This document shows positions 31,147-40,990 of a DNA stretch of 60,023 nucleotides, one piece after another. The notes under the pieces were generated by a model that made no database searches, was not told the origin of the DNA, and saw only the letters and a program-made list of their open reading frames with translations. The translations under genes were made by a program, and so were the position numbers. Positions within the stretch are counted from its first letter, which is position 1. The number at the start of each line of letters is the position of its first letter. The stretch is taken from NCBI GenBank assembly GCA_002077045.2, contig KZ111148.1:378170-438192 (forward strand), read 5' to 3'. This DNA is from Rachicladosporium sp. CCFEE 5018 (taxonomy: Eukaryota; Ascomycota; Dothideomycetes; Cladosporiales; Cladosporiaceae).

Positions 31147-31656
31147 ATGTCTTCCGCCACTTATCTCACCGCGTCCACACTTCCTCGCATCTCAGCTAAG
31201 GACCTGGCACCACTGATTCGCTCTCGCGACACGAGCATAGCTGTTGTGGACGTCCGTGATGACGATCATGTCGGCGGTCACATCCACTCCTCGCATCATG
31301 TCGCATCCGGTACCCATGATGTGGCTTTGCCCGAGCTTGTACGGAAACTTGAAGGCAAGGAGACAGTGGTGTTCCATTGCATGTTGAGCCAGCAGCGCGG
31401 TCCGAAGGCTGCGATCAACTATGTGAGGGAACGGGAGAGGCTGATTGGGAAGGGCAGTGAGGGGAAGACGCAGAAGGTCATGGTGCTAGAGGGCGGATTT
31501 GGCAAGTGGCAGGAATTGTGAGTGCATTCCGTCGAGGTCCAGTAACGACACGTAGTGCCAGGGCTGACCTAGATTTCATGTAGTTACGGCGAGGACAAGG
31601 AGCTGACTGAAGCGTACGCGAAGGATGTCTGGGAAGGCTTCGATGGTACCCACTAG
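31147..31656 (+). CDS. Rhodanese-domain phosphatase, Cdc25/Ych1-like (copy B)
   Basis: Exons 31147-31517 and 31584-31656, intron of 66 bp as in A, 147 aa. The active-site loop HCMLSQQRGP is identical. A dozen or so substitutions lie outside the motifs (SAKD for STAD, EGKETV for EDKGTV, KGSEGKTQ for KDAKGKEQ). The junction codon becomes Phe instead of Val. It appears functional. Confidence 0.9.
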
Positions 31657-32189
31657 GGAGCAACAGGCTCTGCTCTGTGTCCTTGGACGAAGTAGAGCAC
31701 AGCCCGGCTCAGATCATACCACGTGGCTGCCACTCAAGAACTCGGGAATGTTAGGTGGAAAGTCTTGGGACGGAGACATCTCATCTCACGTTGTTGTGAT
31801 TGGGCCGGCGTCTCGCGCAAGGTTCGAAGAGCAAAGTTCAAATATCAACATGGGATCCGCTGACGTCTGCATAGGTTCCTAGAAGACATGCTGACCATCT
31901 CAAGCGATCGCGATGAGTACCATCAAATATACACTTCACCACGTGCTGACCTCGTGGCATCCCTCTCCATCGTCCTCATGATAGATAAGTAGACAGCGCA
32001 CGTCTCCCCTCCCTCCCCTTTCGTTTCCAATCTTGCACACTTCGACCATCATCGTCGATCCGCATCTCACACTCGTCCGACGACTGGAAAGTTTTCTGTC
32101 ACACTCCTCCACACGACTACCTCGTCAAGATATACAAAAATCGTCGACGTTCAATATACCAACACCTCCCGACCACCACATCGGTCACG
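31657..32189. other. Intergenic upstream of the two-TM gene (copy B)
   Basis: Well conserved with copy A. Contains the same CACGTG and a longer CT-rich tract near 32008. No gene seen. Confidence 0.4.
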
Positions 32190-32566
32190 ATGTCCGTGCT
32201 CAACATCTCCCCACAGGAAGCGCTGTGGCTCTGCCTCGGCCTCTTCCTAGCCTCAAGTCTCCTCCTCGCCATCATCTGCATCACCTGGAAGCCCTCCGCG
32301 TAGACTGGGATCACGGATTTCTGGATCTTTGCGCCCTGCGCACTCGCGCCTCCTGGGCAGTCTGGCTGGTGATCTTGGTTACGATGTCTGGAATATTCTT
32401 GATCGTAGCCATTGCCTTACCCAAACCACCTACACTCCAGCAGCTATGTCCGGGCTACCAGGAGAGCTGTGCGGTGATCGCTAATGATCAGTGTCTACCG
32501 TGCAGCACTCTAGGGGATAATGCAACCAGCCTACCGGATGAGCTTAGATTGATGCGAGGGGATTGA
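32190..32566 (+). pseudogene. Small two-TM protein broken by a 1-base deletion (copy B)
   Basis: The frame starts MSVLNISPQEALW, codes the first membrane segment and stops at TAG 32301-32303 after 37 codons. Relative to copy A one C is missing in the run at about 32294-32297 (ctccgcg against ctcccgcg). After the shift the other frame continues with VDWDHGFLDLCALRTRASW, the second membrane segment and the same C-x6-C-x7-C-x2-C tail, ending LMRGD at 32566. The downstream part shows conservative changes only. The break is therefore either very recent or a sequencing error, and an undetected intron is less likely. Confidence 0.65.
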
Positions 32567-33501
32567 GCTGGGTATGAGTGTCAACGGATTCGTTGATCGT
32601 GAGCTCTTCACTCTTCGCATCGGGATCTAGCAGCGTACTTGGCGGCATAGAGCGGCTAACTCTTGGATTACTCTGGATTACGACCTAGCGGGTCACTCGA
32701 ACGAAAGCGAGTTTTTCTCCGACTTTCCGCAGAAGGGAGAGTGCTGATGTATGCCGCGCTGGGAGGGTGTATGTATAGCTGCACTGGCGGCGAGACTTTT
32801 GCAACCGCTCGAGGCTCTCCGAGGCGATGTTAGCAGCAATTTGCTGTTGCAGTGTAACATGCATCAGCACTGCCGACCTTGAGAATACTTGGAGCATTCC
32901 GCGTCCATTGTCACTCGCGTCCCAGTGCAATGGAGGACATCCGAATGTCTCCAGAGCTTAAGGCGTACGAGGGCAGGCTGTGGGAGCCTGAGCTACAGAA
33001 TTCGCTCTTGCGGTGTCGATAACCTACATCAATGCTACCTTTCTCATCGAATTTGCTCCACTCCGGCTCAGCACCTGAATCCTACTGTTGCAAGTTTACC
33101 GGTCAGCGGCAATGGTACACGTTCGCTTCTCCGCATGTCTTGAAGCCAGGAAGCGCTCATATCAGTTCAGCGACGAGAACAACACGCAGCACGCCTGCAC
33201 CTAAGAGAGACTACCCCTGCTTAAGCCGTCAGAAGAGAACTGCCCTGTCTCTCTGCAGCACTGCTTCAGCAGTCAGCTAGTACGGGTGCGTCGTGTACGA
33301 GCAAAGGAGCGATCAATGTCTTGGCGAGAGGGACACGGTACGCAACGTCATGGTCATGGGAGGTTCATGTAATCGTACAAAGCTCCTACCCATGTAAAAG
33401 CAATGCTATAGACTTTTCCGCTCGCTAGTGCCCTCACTCCTATCTAATACCCTCCCAGCCCTCATCCCTCATCCCTCATACACCCTCCCCCCCTTATCCA
33501 T
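32567..33501. other. Intergenic, not alignable with copy A (copy B)
   Basis: About 930 bases between the two-TM gene and the convergent WD40 gene, unlike the corresponding part of A by eye. No supported gene; the open frames are not shared between copies. Confidence 0.4.
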
Positions 33502-35859
33502 CTACGCCCACTCCCTCGCCTCCCTCCCCAGTCTCCCCCTCCGATTAACCTCAACCTCAAAAACCCCCTCCTCACACCCAACCCAAACCCACCTCCCATC
33601 AGCGCTCACCGCAACCCCTGCACTCCTCACGCCCTCCAGCCCCCTGCCTCCACCTGACGTACTTCCCCTCATACGCCTCAGCACGCGTTCATACTCATAC
33701 CCCTCCGCCACACTCGGCCGCGGTAGCGCGGTGGTATTCGCGCCCGTGGCGACCGGGGAGGTGGCTTGCGAGTCGCCTCCACTGAGCGTGCGCCAGCGCT
33801 CGCGTTGGCGGGCGAGGGAGCGGGTTGTGTGGGTTTGTTCGCGGGAGGGTTGTTGGGGGGGCGGTGGGGTGGAGGTGGTGGTGGGGTGAGGAGGGATTGG
33901 GGGGGCTTGGGAAGCGGATTCGAACAGCGGACCTCGTGCTAGGGCCATGGCGTCGGATATGGTGCGCCAGGGGTTCTCGTTGTGGTCTGCTGAGTTTTCC
34001 TCCTGGTCGAGAGGGTCGTCTGAGGCAGGGGGCGTGAGGGGTGGTGGAGTCGGCCGGGGGCGAGTTGTGGTGGAAGGCTGATCTGAGGCACCCGTGGCGG
34101 GTGGGGAGAGGATTACTGATGCTCGCCGGCGGGGAATGCGGGAGCCGTCGCTTTGACGTGTGGAGCCTGTTGTATTGCCTGATGTGCTGGTATCTGGAGA
34201 TCGATACGAGTTGGCGGTCCAGGCGTTAATGTCTGGCGAGCCTGGAGCGAAGACTGAGATTGGACGTGGCAGGCCATGAGACATATCCGCGTACGAAGAG
34301 CCTTCCAAATTCGTGTCCGACATGCTGCTCAGAATCTCGCTGATCGGCCGCGCGGCTGGATTTGCAGCCGGATGCGGTGTATGTGATCGTGAACCGCTTG
34401 ATCGCGCGGGTAAGAACATATCCGGGCTGGTATAATTGACAGTCTGCGGCAATGTGCCATTAGCTCGTGCCTCTTCCCGCTGCCTCGTCATCCGCAGCGT
34501 GTTCAGCACCTCCTGCTCTCTCAGCGTCAAGCCCTGCGGATCATCTTCTACCGCCGCCTGCGCACTCGAGCCAGTGAGGCCTCCGTTCTGCGACCTCAAA
34601 CTAGCCAGCTCCTGCCGGTGCTGTCGTTGCCTCCGCCTCGCATCAATATACTCCGTAGCGAAATTCACAGCCGTTGGATTTTCCTGCGCTCGTCGGTACC
34701 GCCTCAACAAGTCCATCTCCATCTGCTCCAAATGCCTCAGCTGAGTCTCACTTGAAGTCGGCGTCCCACTCCCAGCCTGCCCAAACGCATCCGCAAATCT
34801 CACAGTAGTCAACCCCTCTTCTGAAGGATCCATCAAAATAACCTGCTTCTGCCTCAACCCCGTCCTCAAATCCCCCACGCAGACCCTCCCCTGATCCTCC
34901 GCCCAGATCAGCAAATCCCACGGATCAGGCGAGAAAACCATACTCCTCACAGCGCCAGGATGCGGTGGAGGGATATCAGGTCTGCTCCCGGGTCGTACAA
35001 TCACAATGGCATCCTCGTCGTCCAGATCAGCTCGTGCCAGCAACTCCACATCCAGCACAGTGATATACCCACTCTCGCTCCCCACAGCCACAAGCCGTCC
35101 ACTCGGGCTCCAGGCCGTAGTGAAATACCCCATCGTAGCCTGTAAATTCGTCACATGCAGATTCACGATATTCGTCAACCGCCACTCCACGCTCCCGCTG
35201 TTCAAGCGATTATGCGGTTTCTGTATCCCCGGCACCGGTTTCCCACCTCTCAAATGCCTCCGGAAGAAGTACGCCGAATTCACATCCCCCACTGCGACCA
35301 GCACCTTCCCGTCCGGCGATATGGTCGCGTGGTTCATCGCGAACGGGAGGTCGAGACAACACGTCTCCAGTCCAAGAGGCAGACTGTAGACTCGTACAGT
35401 CTTGTCATTATTCGTCAGCACCGCGACGATATCGTCTAGATGCGCGTCCTCGTCTTGTATCCGATGGATGGAAATGGAGTTCACTATCTCCACTCCGATC
35501 CTGTCGACTTTGACGTCTGCCGTCCGGTTTGTCTCACCATCTTCACCCCATCCCAGCGCTCCGGTCTTGATAGCCGCGAAATGCCCTTCATCCTCGCCGC
35601 CGACGCAGATCCATCCATATCCGCTAGCCGTACATCTCGCTTCAAAGGGTAAGCTAGCGACATGTTTCCGCTTCTTCGTGCTCGGCTGTAGACAGAACAC
35701 CTCCCTCCCACTAGCGTAGTACAGCCGATCCGGCTCCGGACTCGATATGTAATGGCGCAACTGCCAATGCGAGACGGGTATGCTGATCGGGTAGAACTTC
35801 TTCGATGTCGAGACGAGGCGATCGGTGTCGGGGTATAGAGACTCCTCGGGGATCGCCAT
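33502..35859 (-). CDS. WD40-repeat protein of the DUF2415 type (copy B)
   Basis: 785 aa, exactly the length of copy A. The WD-blade half is almost unchanged; most substitutions fall in the Ser/Pro-rich disordered half (for example TTTRPRPT for TATRPRPT). The conserved acidic stretch upstream of the ATG is also open here (RFHHELSILADSDASDSDS), and an ATG followed by SVIIVVGDSSS at 36244 matches the alternative first exon of copy A. It appears functional. Confidence 0.82.
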   Translation of the reverse strand: MAIPEESLYPDTDRLVSTSKKFYPISIPVSHWQLRHYISSPEPDRLYYASGREVFCLQPSTKKRKHVASLPFEARCTASGYGWICVGGEDEGHFAAIKTGALGWGEDGETNRTADVKVDRIGVEIVNSISIHRIQDEDAHLDDIVAVLTNNDKTVRVYSLPLGLETCCLDLPFAMNHATISPDGKVLVAVGDVNSAYFFRRHLRGGKPVPGIQKPHNRLNSGSVEWRLTNIVNLHVTNLQATMGYFTTAWSPSGRLVAVGSESGYITVLDVELLARADLDDEDAIVIVRPGSRPDIPPPHPGAVRSMVFSPDPWDLLIWAEDQGRVCVGDLRTGLRQKQVILMDPSEEGLTTVRFADAFGQAGSGTPTSSETQLRHLEQMEMDLLRRYRRAQENPTAVNFATEYIDARRRQRQHRQELASLRSQNGGLTGSSAQAAVEDDPQGLTLREQEVLNTLRMTRQREEARANGTLPQTVNYTSPDMFLPARSSGSRSHTPHPAANPAARPISEILSSMSDTNLEGSSYADMSHGLPRPISVFAPGSPDINAWTANSYRSPDTSTSGNTTGSTRQSDGSRIPRRRASVILSPPATGASDQPSTTTRPRPTPPPLTPPASDDPLDQEENSADHNENPWRTISDAMALARGPLFESASQAPPIPPHPTTTSTPPPPQQPSREQTHTTRSLARQRERWRTLSGGDSQATSPVATGANTTALPRPSVAEGYEYERVLRRMRGSTSGGGRGLEGVRSAGVAVSADGRWVWVGCEEGVFEVEVNRRGRLGREAREWA

Positions 35860-36536
35860 TCTCGTTGAGCGCAGAGGTAGGGCGCGCGCATGCGTTGTTG
35901 TTGTGGCGGGAGGTTCTCCTTGGGAGGAGATGGAGATCAGGTCGGGGAGGGAGTCGCTGTCTGAAGCATCGGAGTCCGCCAGAATGGAGAGCTCGTGGTG
36001 GAATCTGCTGGGAGGGACGTGAGCGGGGTGTCGCGACCAGGTTGAGCGCCGGTGAGAGGTGAATGTGCAGGTTTGTGAACACTATGTGAAGTCAAGTCGT
36101 GAGGATAGTAATACTGGTGATGAGCAGTGAGTGGTAGGTGGTAGTGATCTCGTGCATGTGTACTTTGGAAGTGAAGTGGGGTTGGTACGTCAAGAAGTGT
36201 TGCACGGCCGAGCTCGAGTCTCCCACGACGATGATCACTGACATCTCCTGTGCGTGAATGAACTATATCGCTTACGACGATGGGTTTGTACAGTCCCATC
36301 GAGATGCCTTGCACGGTGGGTGTAGTCGAGGAGTCGATTGGCAGACTGGCAATGGCGACATCATCACGAGGAAGCAGCAAACATCTGATGTTGACAGCTG
36401 CCATTCACGCCTAGCTAGCTGGGTATGCACTGCCTGTACTCGTGCTACGCTTTTCTCCCCATGCCGCTCATGCACGCAGATGCCTCGTCAGTCATGCTAT
36501 CATCACCTTCGCCACTTAGAGAGAACTTCGGCCCGT
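35860..36536. other. Region between WD40 gene and mannitol dehydrogenase (copy B)
   Basis: Contains the possible N-terminal coding extension of the WD40 gene (35860 to about 36010, and an ATG at 36244). The rest is promoter and 3' UTR, moderately conserved with A. Confidence 0.4.
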
Positions 36537-37703
36537 TCAGGATCCACCCTGGACCTTCTTCACCACAGCCACCACATCCTTGAAGAGAGGGTGCTCCGCC
36601 TCCAAACCACAGATGTCCTTGACCGCCGCCTCGGCGTCAAGCTCCTTCAGCTTCTTGGCCAGCTCCGCGGACTCTTCATCACCCTCGACGTTCTGGAAGC
36701 GGAACGCCATCTCAATACCGCCGAGCAGACCCTTGTAGGACTCGTTCATCTCAGCGAGATGAGCTGCGGGAGCGATAAAGCGCTCGCGGCGCGAGAGCTT
36801 GCGTAGAGGAGCGCGGCCGACACGGGTGACGATATCCTCGAGCGCAGGGTTGGAGATACGCTTAACGATGGCCTGGACATACTCGCTCTGCTCCTTCGTG
36901 CTGACGTGGGTGTGCTGCGTGCAGATCAGGTGGGCGGTCTCCTTGAGAGTGTCCTGTACGATGTCGTGGAGCTCCTTGTCCTGGAGCACCTCGTGGACAT
37001 ACTTTTTGCCACGGTTGTAGCCGTAGTAGGCAGCAGTGGCGTGGCCAGTGTTGACGGTGAAGAGCTTGCGCTCGATGTACGGCTTAAGGTCCTGGACGAA
37101 GTGGATGCCCTTGATTGGCGGGGGCTTGCCGTCGAACGGCTTCTCCTCCACGCACCACTCGTAGAACTTCTCGATCAGCACGTTAAGGCCGGCACCCTCG
37201 GGCTGGAGAGGAACGATGCGGTCGATAGCGGAGTTGGCGAAGCGAGCCTTTGTCTTGATATCCTTCTTGACCTCCTCGCCGAGGTGGCCCTCGATGAAGC
37301 CGCGTAGGGCATCGGTGGCGCCAATCATGTTTTCGCAGGCGATGACAGAGAGAGGCTCGCTTGACTTGCGGGCCTCGATACCCTCAGCGATGGGCTTCGC
37401 GATGAACTTGAGGATGTTTGGGCCTACAGCGCAGGTGACCACGTCGGCAGTAGCGATCTCGTGGATCACCTTGTCCATGTCGTGCTTGCTGTTCAGCGCA
37501 CGGTAGTTGTCAATGGTGAACTTTTTCTCCCCGTCGTCACCAATCTCAGTCACCTCGTAGCTCTTGGTCTTCTGGAGAGACTCAATGATGGAGTCCATCA
37601 CGTCCACGAAGACCACCTCATATCCGCTGTTGTGGAGGAACTCGGCGACAAAACCACGGCCAATGTTTCCGCCTCCGAAGTGAACTCCCTTCTTGCCAGC
37701 CAT
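36537..37703 (-). CDS. mpdA: Mannitol-1-phosphate 5-dehydrogenase (copy B)
   Basis: 388 aa, differing from copy A only at two neighbouring positions (DMDK for EMEK near residue 75). Lys213, Asn218 and His221 are intact. The DNA differs at many synonymous sites, so the protein is under strong constraint in this copy. The start is the ATG at 37703; the frame is open upstream with a GTG but no ATG. The probable 5' UTR intron is 37727-37829, 103 bp as in A. Confidence 0.96.
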   Translation of the reverse strand: MAGKKGVHFGGGNIGRGFVAEFLHNSGYEVVFVDVMDSIIESLQKTKSYEVTEIGDDGEKKFTIDNYRALNSKHDMDKVIHEIATADVVTCAVGPNILKFIAKPIAEGIEARKSSEPLSVIACENMIGATDALRGFIEGHLGEEVKKDIKTKARFANSAIDRIVPLQPEGAGLNVLIEKFYEWCVEEKPFDGKPPPIKGIHFVQDLKPYIERKLFTVNTGHATAAYYGYNRGKKYVHEVLQDKELHDIVQDTLKETAHLICTQHTHVSTKEQSEYVQAIVKRISNPALEDIVTRVGRAPLRKLSRRERFIAPAAHLAEMNESYKGLLGGIEMAFRFQNVEGDEESAELAKKLKELDAEAAVKDICGLEAEHPLFKDVVAVVKKVQGGS

Positions 37704-39120
37704 TCTTTCGATGGTATGGGAGGTAGCTATAGGCACTATAGGTCAGTATATACAACTCAATCCCATCAGAACCACGGTACACCGTTGAACTATCTCGCCA
37801 ATGCTGCAAACGGGGCTAGGGTTACATACGTTTAGTTGGTAAGTGGTGTTTGCTGTTGTGATCTCGTAGAGAGAGTGGAAGCTTTGTGTGCCTTGTGTAC
37901 TTTGAGTGGATGAAGAAGCAGGTTGGTGGGTGGGAGTGGAAAATGTTGTGGTTGCTGTGGGAGGAAGCACTTATGTCACCGTGCTGTAGTACACGTAGTG
38001 GGGCAGGAACGTGGGGCTGTTGAAGCCATAAGATGTTCGGGCCGACTTCCCCGTCACTGAGAGTGAGTGAAGGGCAGGTAAGAAGTGAAGACTTCATTAT
38101 CGTTTATCGTATCGAATGTGAAGATAATGAGCTCTCATGGGCAACTCGATGTCGTAGCGAGTGAGACGAGTGTATTTATAGGCGCTCAGCAGGTCGAGGA
38201 TTGCAATTGAGTGAGTCCCTCGAGCGAGACGAAGCACTCGACAGAGATCTTCTATGGACGCCACAGGATAGTACTAGCCATGCAGGAACAGCTCACTACT
38301 CAGACCGCTCGATTGGGCAGCATGGCAGATTCGAAACAATACTGTCCACGGCTGCTTGTAACACCGGAAGCATTCATGCTACACTCTCCAAATAAGCAGA
38401 AACGTGCTGCCGAGCCCTTGAGGTGCTGTCGATCAATTGAGTCAACAGCAAGCGACACCTCTCCTACCCTCAAGATCGCTAGTTCTCTGATATCACTGGC
38501 ATTGAAAATCAACGTCAAGCACCGAGAGGGTAATGAGCAATGAGGCGAGCTTCAGTCCCTAGTCCACGAAACGTCTAAATTTCGTCGATTCGTTGCTTTC
38601 TCGTGATAACTCGCTTTTGTCTATACTCAATCCCAGAACCAAAATCCACTATTGCAGCGAATTGAGAACAGCATAGTGTGGGCATCAGTACTCGCAGAGA
38701 GTCCACACGTTTGGGAGGAGCGATAGGAAATGAGACCGAATCATGGAAGCGGACATGGTGATGTGGTAGAGAGGAGACAAAACTACATAGCATACACGCT
38801 CGCATCCATCGTCCTTCTGATCCATCGTCGGGACAAGCCAGATCTATCACTACACTGTCCTCGCTTTTGCTCAATCCCAAAGCGTCTCGATGATGGAATG
38901 AGCCAAGAACGCCGTTGTTGAGCCGGTGGTGTGTATGTGAAAGTCGGTATAATAAGACATCGAGTCGTCCCTAGCTAGAAGAGCCGAGAGTCGCCGAAGG
39001 AGAGGGTATTGTACAGTTGAAGCCCCCGTAGCCGGCGACAAGAGAGCAGCGCCTTCGAGTGGCACAGGGCCCTGGGATTTGACAAAGCAGAAGAAGCCAG
39101 CCACAGGAGTCCTAGACTCT
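37704..39120. other. Intergenic: mannitol dehydrogenase promoter and hsp70 3' UTR (copy B)
   Basis: Same layout as copy A. The frames found around 20140-20570 in A are interrupted here, which argues against a gene. 38870-39120 is strongly conserved and probably the hsp70 3' UTR. Confidence 0.4.
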
Positions 39121-40890
39121 TCAAGGCTTCTTCTCGCCCTCGCCACCCTCGCTACCTGGCGGCTTCTCCTCGCCACCCTGTTGCTGGCCCTCACTAGCGT
39201 TGTTCGCCTCGCTCCTCGCCCTATGCATCTTATCAAACAGCGTAAGACTAGCGTTCTGAAGATCATCAGTCTTAGCCTTCATCTCCTCCGCCGTCACGCT
39301 CCCCTCCCCAGCCTGGCTCTTAGCAATAAACTCCCTCATCTCCGCAATCTTTGTCCGGATCTGCTCAGCCTCAGTCTTGTCGAGCTTATCCTCATGCTCC
39401 TTCAGCGCCTTCTCCGTATCGTTCACGACGCTATCGGCGCGGTTGGCGGATTCAATAGCGGCTTTGCGGCCCTTGTCCGTCTCGGCGTATTTCTCCGCGT
39501 CGGAAACCATGTTCTCGATTTCGCTGTCGCTGAGCCCGGAGCCGGAGGCGATGGTGATGGTTTGGTCTTTGCCGGTGGATTTGTCCTTTGCGCCGACGTG
39601 GACGATGGAGTCGGCGTCGATGTCGAAGGTTACTTCGATTTGGGGCACGCCGCGGTGCGCGGGTGGGATGCCAACGAGCTGGAAGTTGCCGAGGAGCTTA
39701 TTGTCGCGGACGAGCTCGCGCTCACCCTGGTAGATCTTGATCTCGACGGCGGACTGGAAGTCGGCGGCAGTGGAGAAGGTTTGCGATTTCTTGGTTGGGA
39801 TGGTGGTGTTGCGGTTGATGAGACGGGTGAAGACACCACCGAGAGTCTCGATACCGAGAGAGAGCGGGGTGACGTCGAGAAGGAGGATGTCGGTGACGGA
39901 GCCGGCAAGCACACCACCCTGGATCGCGGCACCAATGGCGACGGCCTCATCTGGGTTGACGGACTTGGCGGGGTCGCGGCCGAAGATGCCCTTCACAAGC
40001 TCGGTGACCTTGGGCATACGGGTCATGCCTCCGACGAGGATGACGTCCTGGATGTCCTTCGCTTGCAGATTGGCGTCCTTGAGCGCCTTGCGCACCGGCT
40101 CGAGAGTCTTGCTGACGAGCGGCTCAACGAGACCCTCAAGTTGTGCTCGCGACATCTTGGTGTTGATGTGCTTAGGTCCGGAGGCGTCGGCTGTGATGAA
40201 AGGCAGGTTAATATCAGTTTGTAGGGAGGATGAAAGCTCAATCTTGGCCTTCTCCGCAGCCTCACGGATGCGCTGAATGGCCATGCGGTCGCCAGAAAGA
40301 TCGATACCTTGCTCTTTCTTGAATTGCGCTACGAGGTGGCGGACAAGCGTGATGTCGAAGTCCTCGCCACCGAGATGGGTGTCACCGTTCGTCGACTTGA
40401 CTTCGAACACACCATCTGAGATCTCGAGGATGGAGATATCGAAGGTACCACCACCAAGATCGTAGACCGCGACCACGCGGTTGTCCTTCTCAAGACCGTA
40501 TGCAAGCGCAGCAGCCGTGGGCTCGTTGATGACTCGTAGCACATTCAGACCCGAGATCGCACCGGCATCCTTCGTTGCCTGTCTCTGTTGGTCGTTGAAG
40601 TATGCGGGCACAGTAACTACAGCGTTCTTCAGCTCCTTGCCGAGGAAAGCCTCGGCGGTCTCCTTCATCTTGCCGAGCACAAATCCACCGATCTGCGATG
40701 GCGAGTACTTCTGACCCTGCGCCTCGAGCCATGCATCGCCGTTGGTGTGCTGCACAATCTTGTAGGGCACCTGCTGGATATCGCGCTGGACCTCGGCATC
40801 CTTGAACTTACGGCCAATGAGACGCTTGGTGGCGAAGAGGGTGTTCTCGGGGTTGACGACTGCTTGACGCTTTGCGGCGATACCCACTAA
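39121..40890 (-). CDS. ssc1: Mitochondrial Hsp70, 5' end cut by gap (copy B)
   Basis: Residues 94-682, same protein as copy A over the visible part. The last ~340 bases of the gene (39121-39457) carry synonymous differences from A, whereas 39458-40890 is identical to A. The sequence stops at exactly the same base as copy A, the Leu94 codon. The coding sequence is otherwise unbroken. Confidence 0.92.
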   Translation of the reverse strand, partial: LVGIAAKRQAVVNPENTLFATKRLIGRKFKDAEVQRDIQQVPYKIVQHTNGDAWLEAQGQKYSPSQIGGFVLGKMKETAEAFLGKELKNAVVTVPAYFNDQQRQATKDAGAISGLNVLRVINEPTAAALAYGLEKDNRVVAVYDLGGGTFDISILEISDGVFEVKSTNGDTHLGGEDFDITLVRHLVAQFKKEQGIDLSGDRMAIQRIREAAEKAKIELSSSLQTDINLPFITADASGPKHINTKMSRAQLEGLVEPLVSKTLEPVRKALKDANLQAKDIQDVILVGGMTRMPKVTELVKGIFGRDPAKSVNPDEAVAIGAAIQGGVLAGSVTDILLLDVTPLSLGIETLGGVFTRLINRNTTIPTKKSQTFSTAADFQSAVEIKIYQGERELVRDNKLLGNFQLVGIPPAHRGVPQIEVTFDIDADSIVHVGAKDKSTGKDQTITIASGSGLSDSEIENMVSDAEKYAETDKGRKAAIESANRADSVVNDTEKALKEHEDKLDKTEAEQIRTKIAEMREFIAKSQAGEGSVTAEEMKAKTDDLQNASLTLFDKMHRARSEANNASEGQQQGGEEKPPGSEGGEGEKKP

Positions 40891-40990
40891 NNNNNNNNNN
40901 NNNNNNNNNNNNNNNNNNNNNNNNNNNNNNNNNNNNNNNNNNNNNNNNNNNNNNNNNNNNNNNNNNNNNNNNNNNNNNNNNNNNNNNNNN
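40891..40990. other. Assembly gap 2 (100 N)
   Basis: Again exactly 100 N, with hsp70 copy B at the same codon on the left and rad4 copy C at about codon 499 on the right. Confidence 0.99.

Larger units (their letters stand above)
22923..40890. repeat. Block copy B, the diverged version
   Basis: Second copy of the rad4-to-hsp70 block, bounded by N gaps on both sides. Equal to copy A at its ends (22923-23650 and 39458-40890), diverged in between. Offsets to A are constant inside most coding regions (18,039 permease, 18,070 WD40, 18,074 mannitol dehydrogenase) and change in intergenic or intronic DNA, as expected for functional genes. Seven of eight genes look intact or are cut only by gaps; the two-TM gene has a frameshift. 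Confidence 0.9.
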
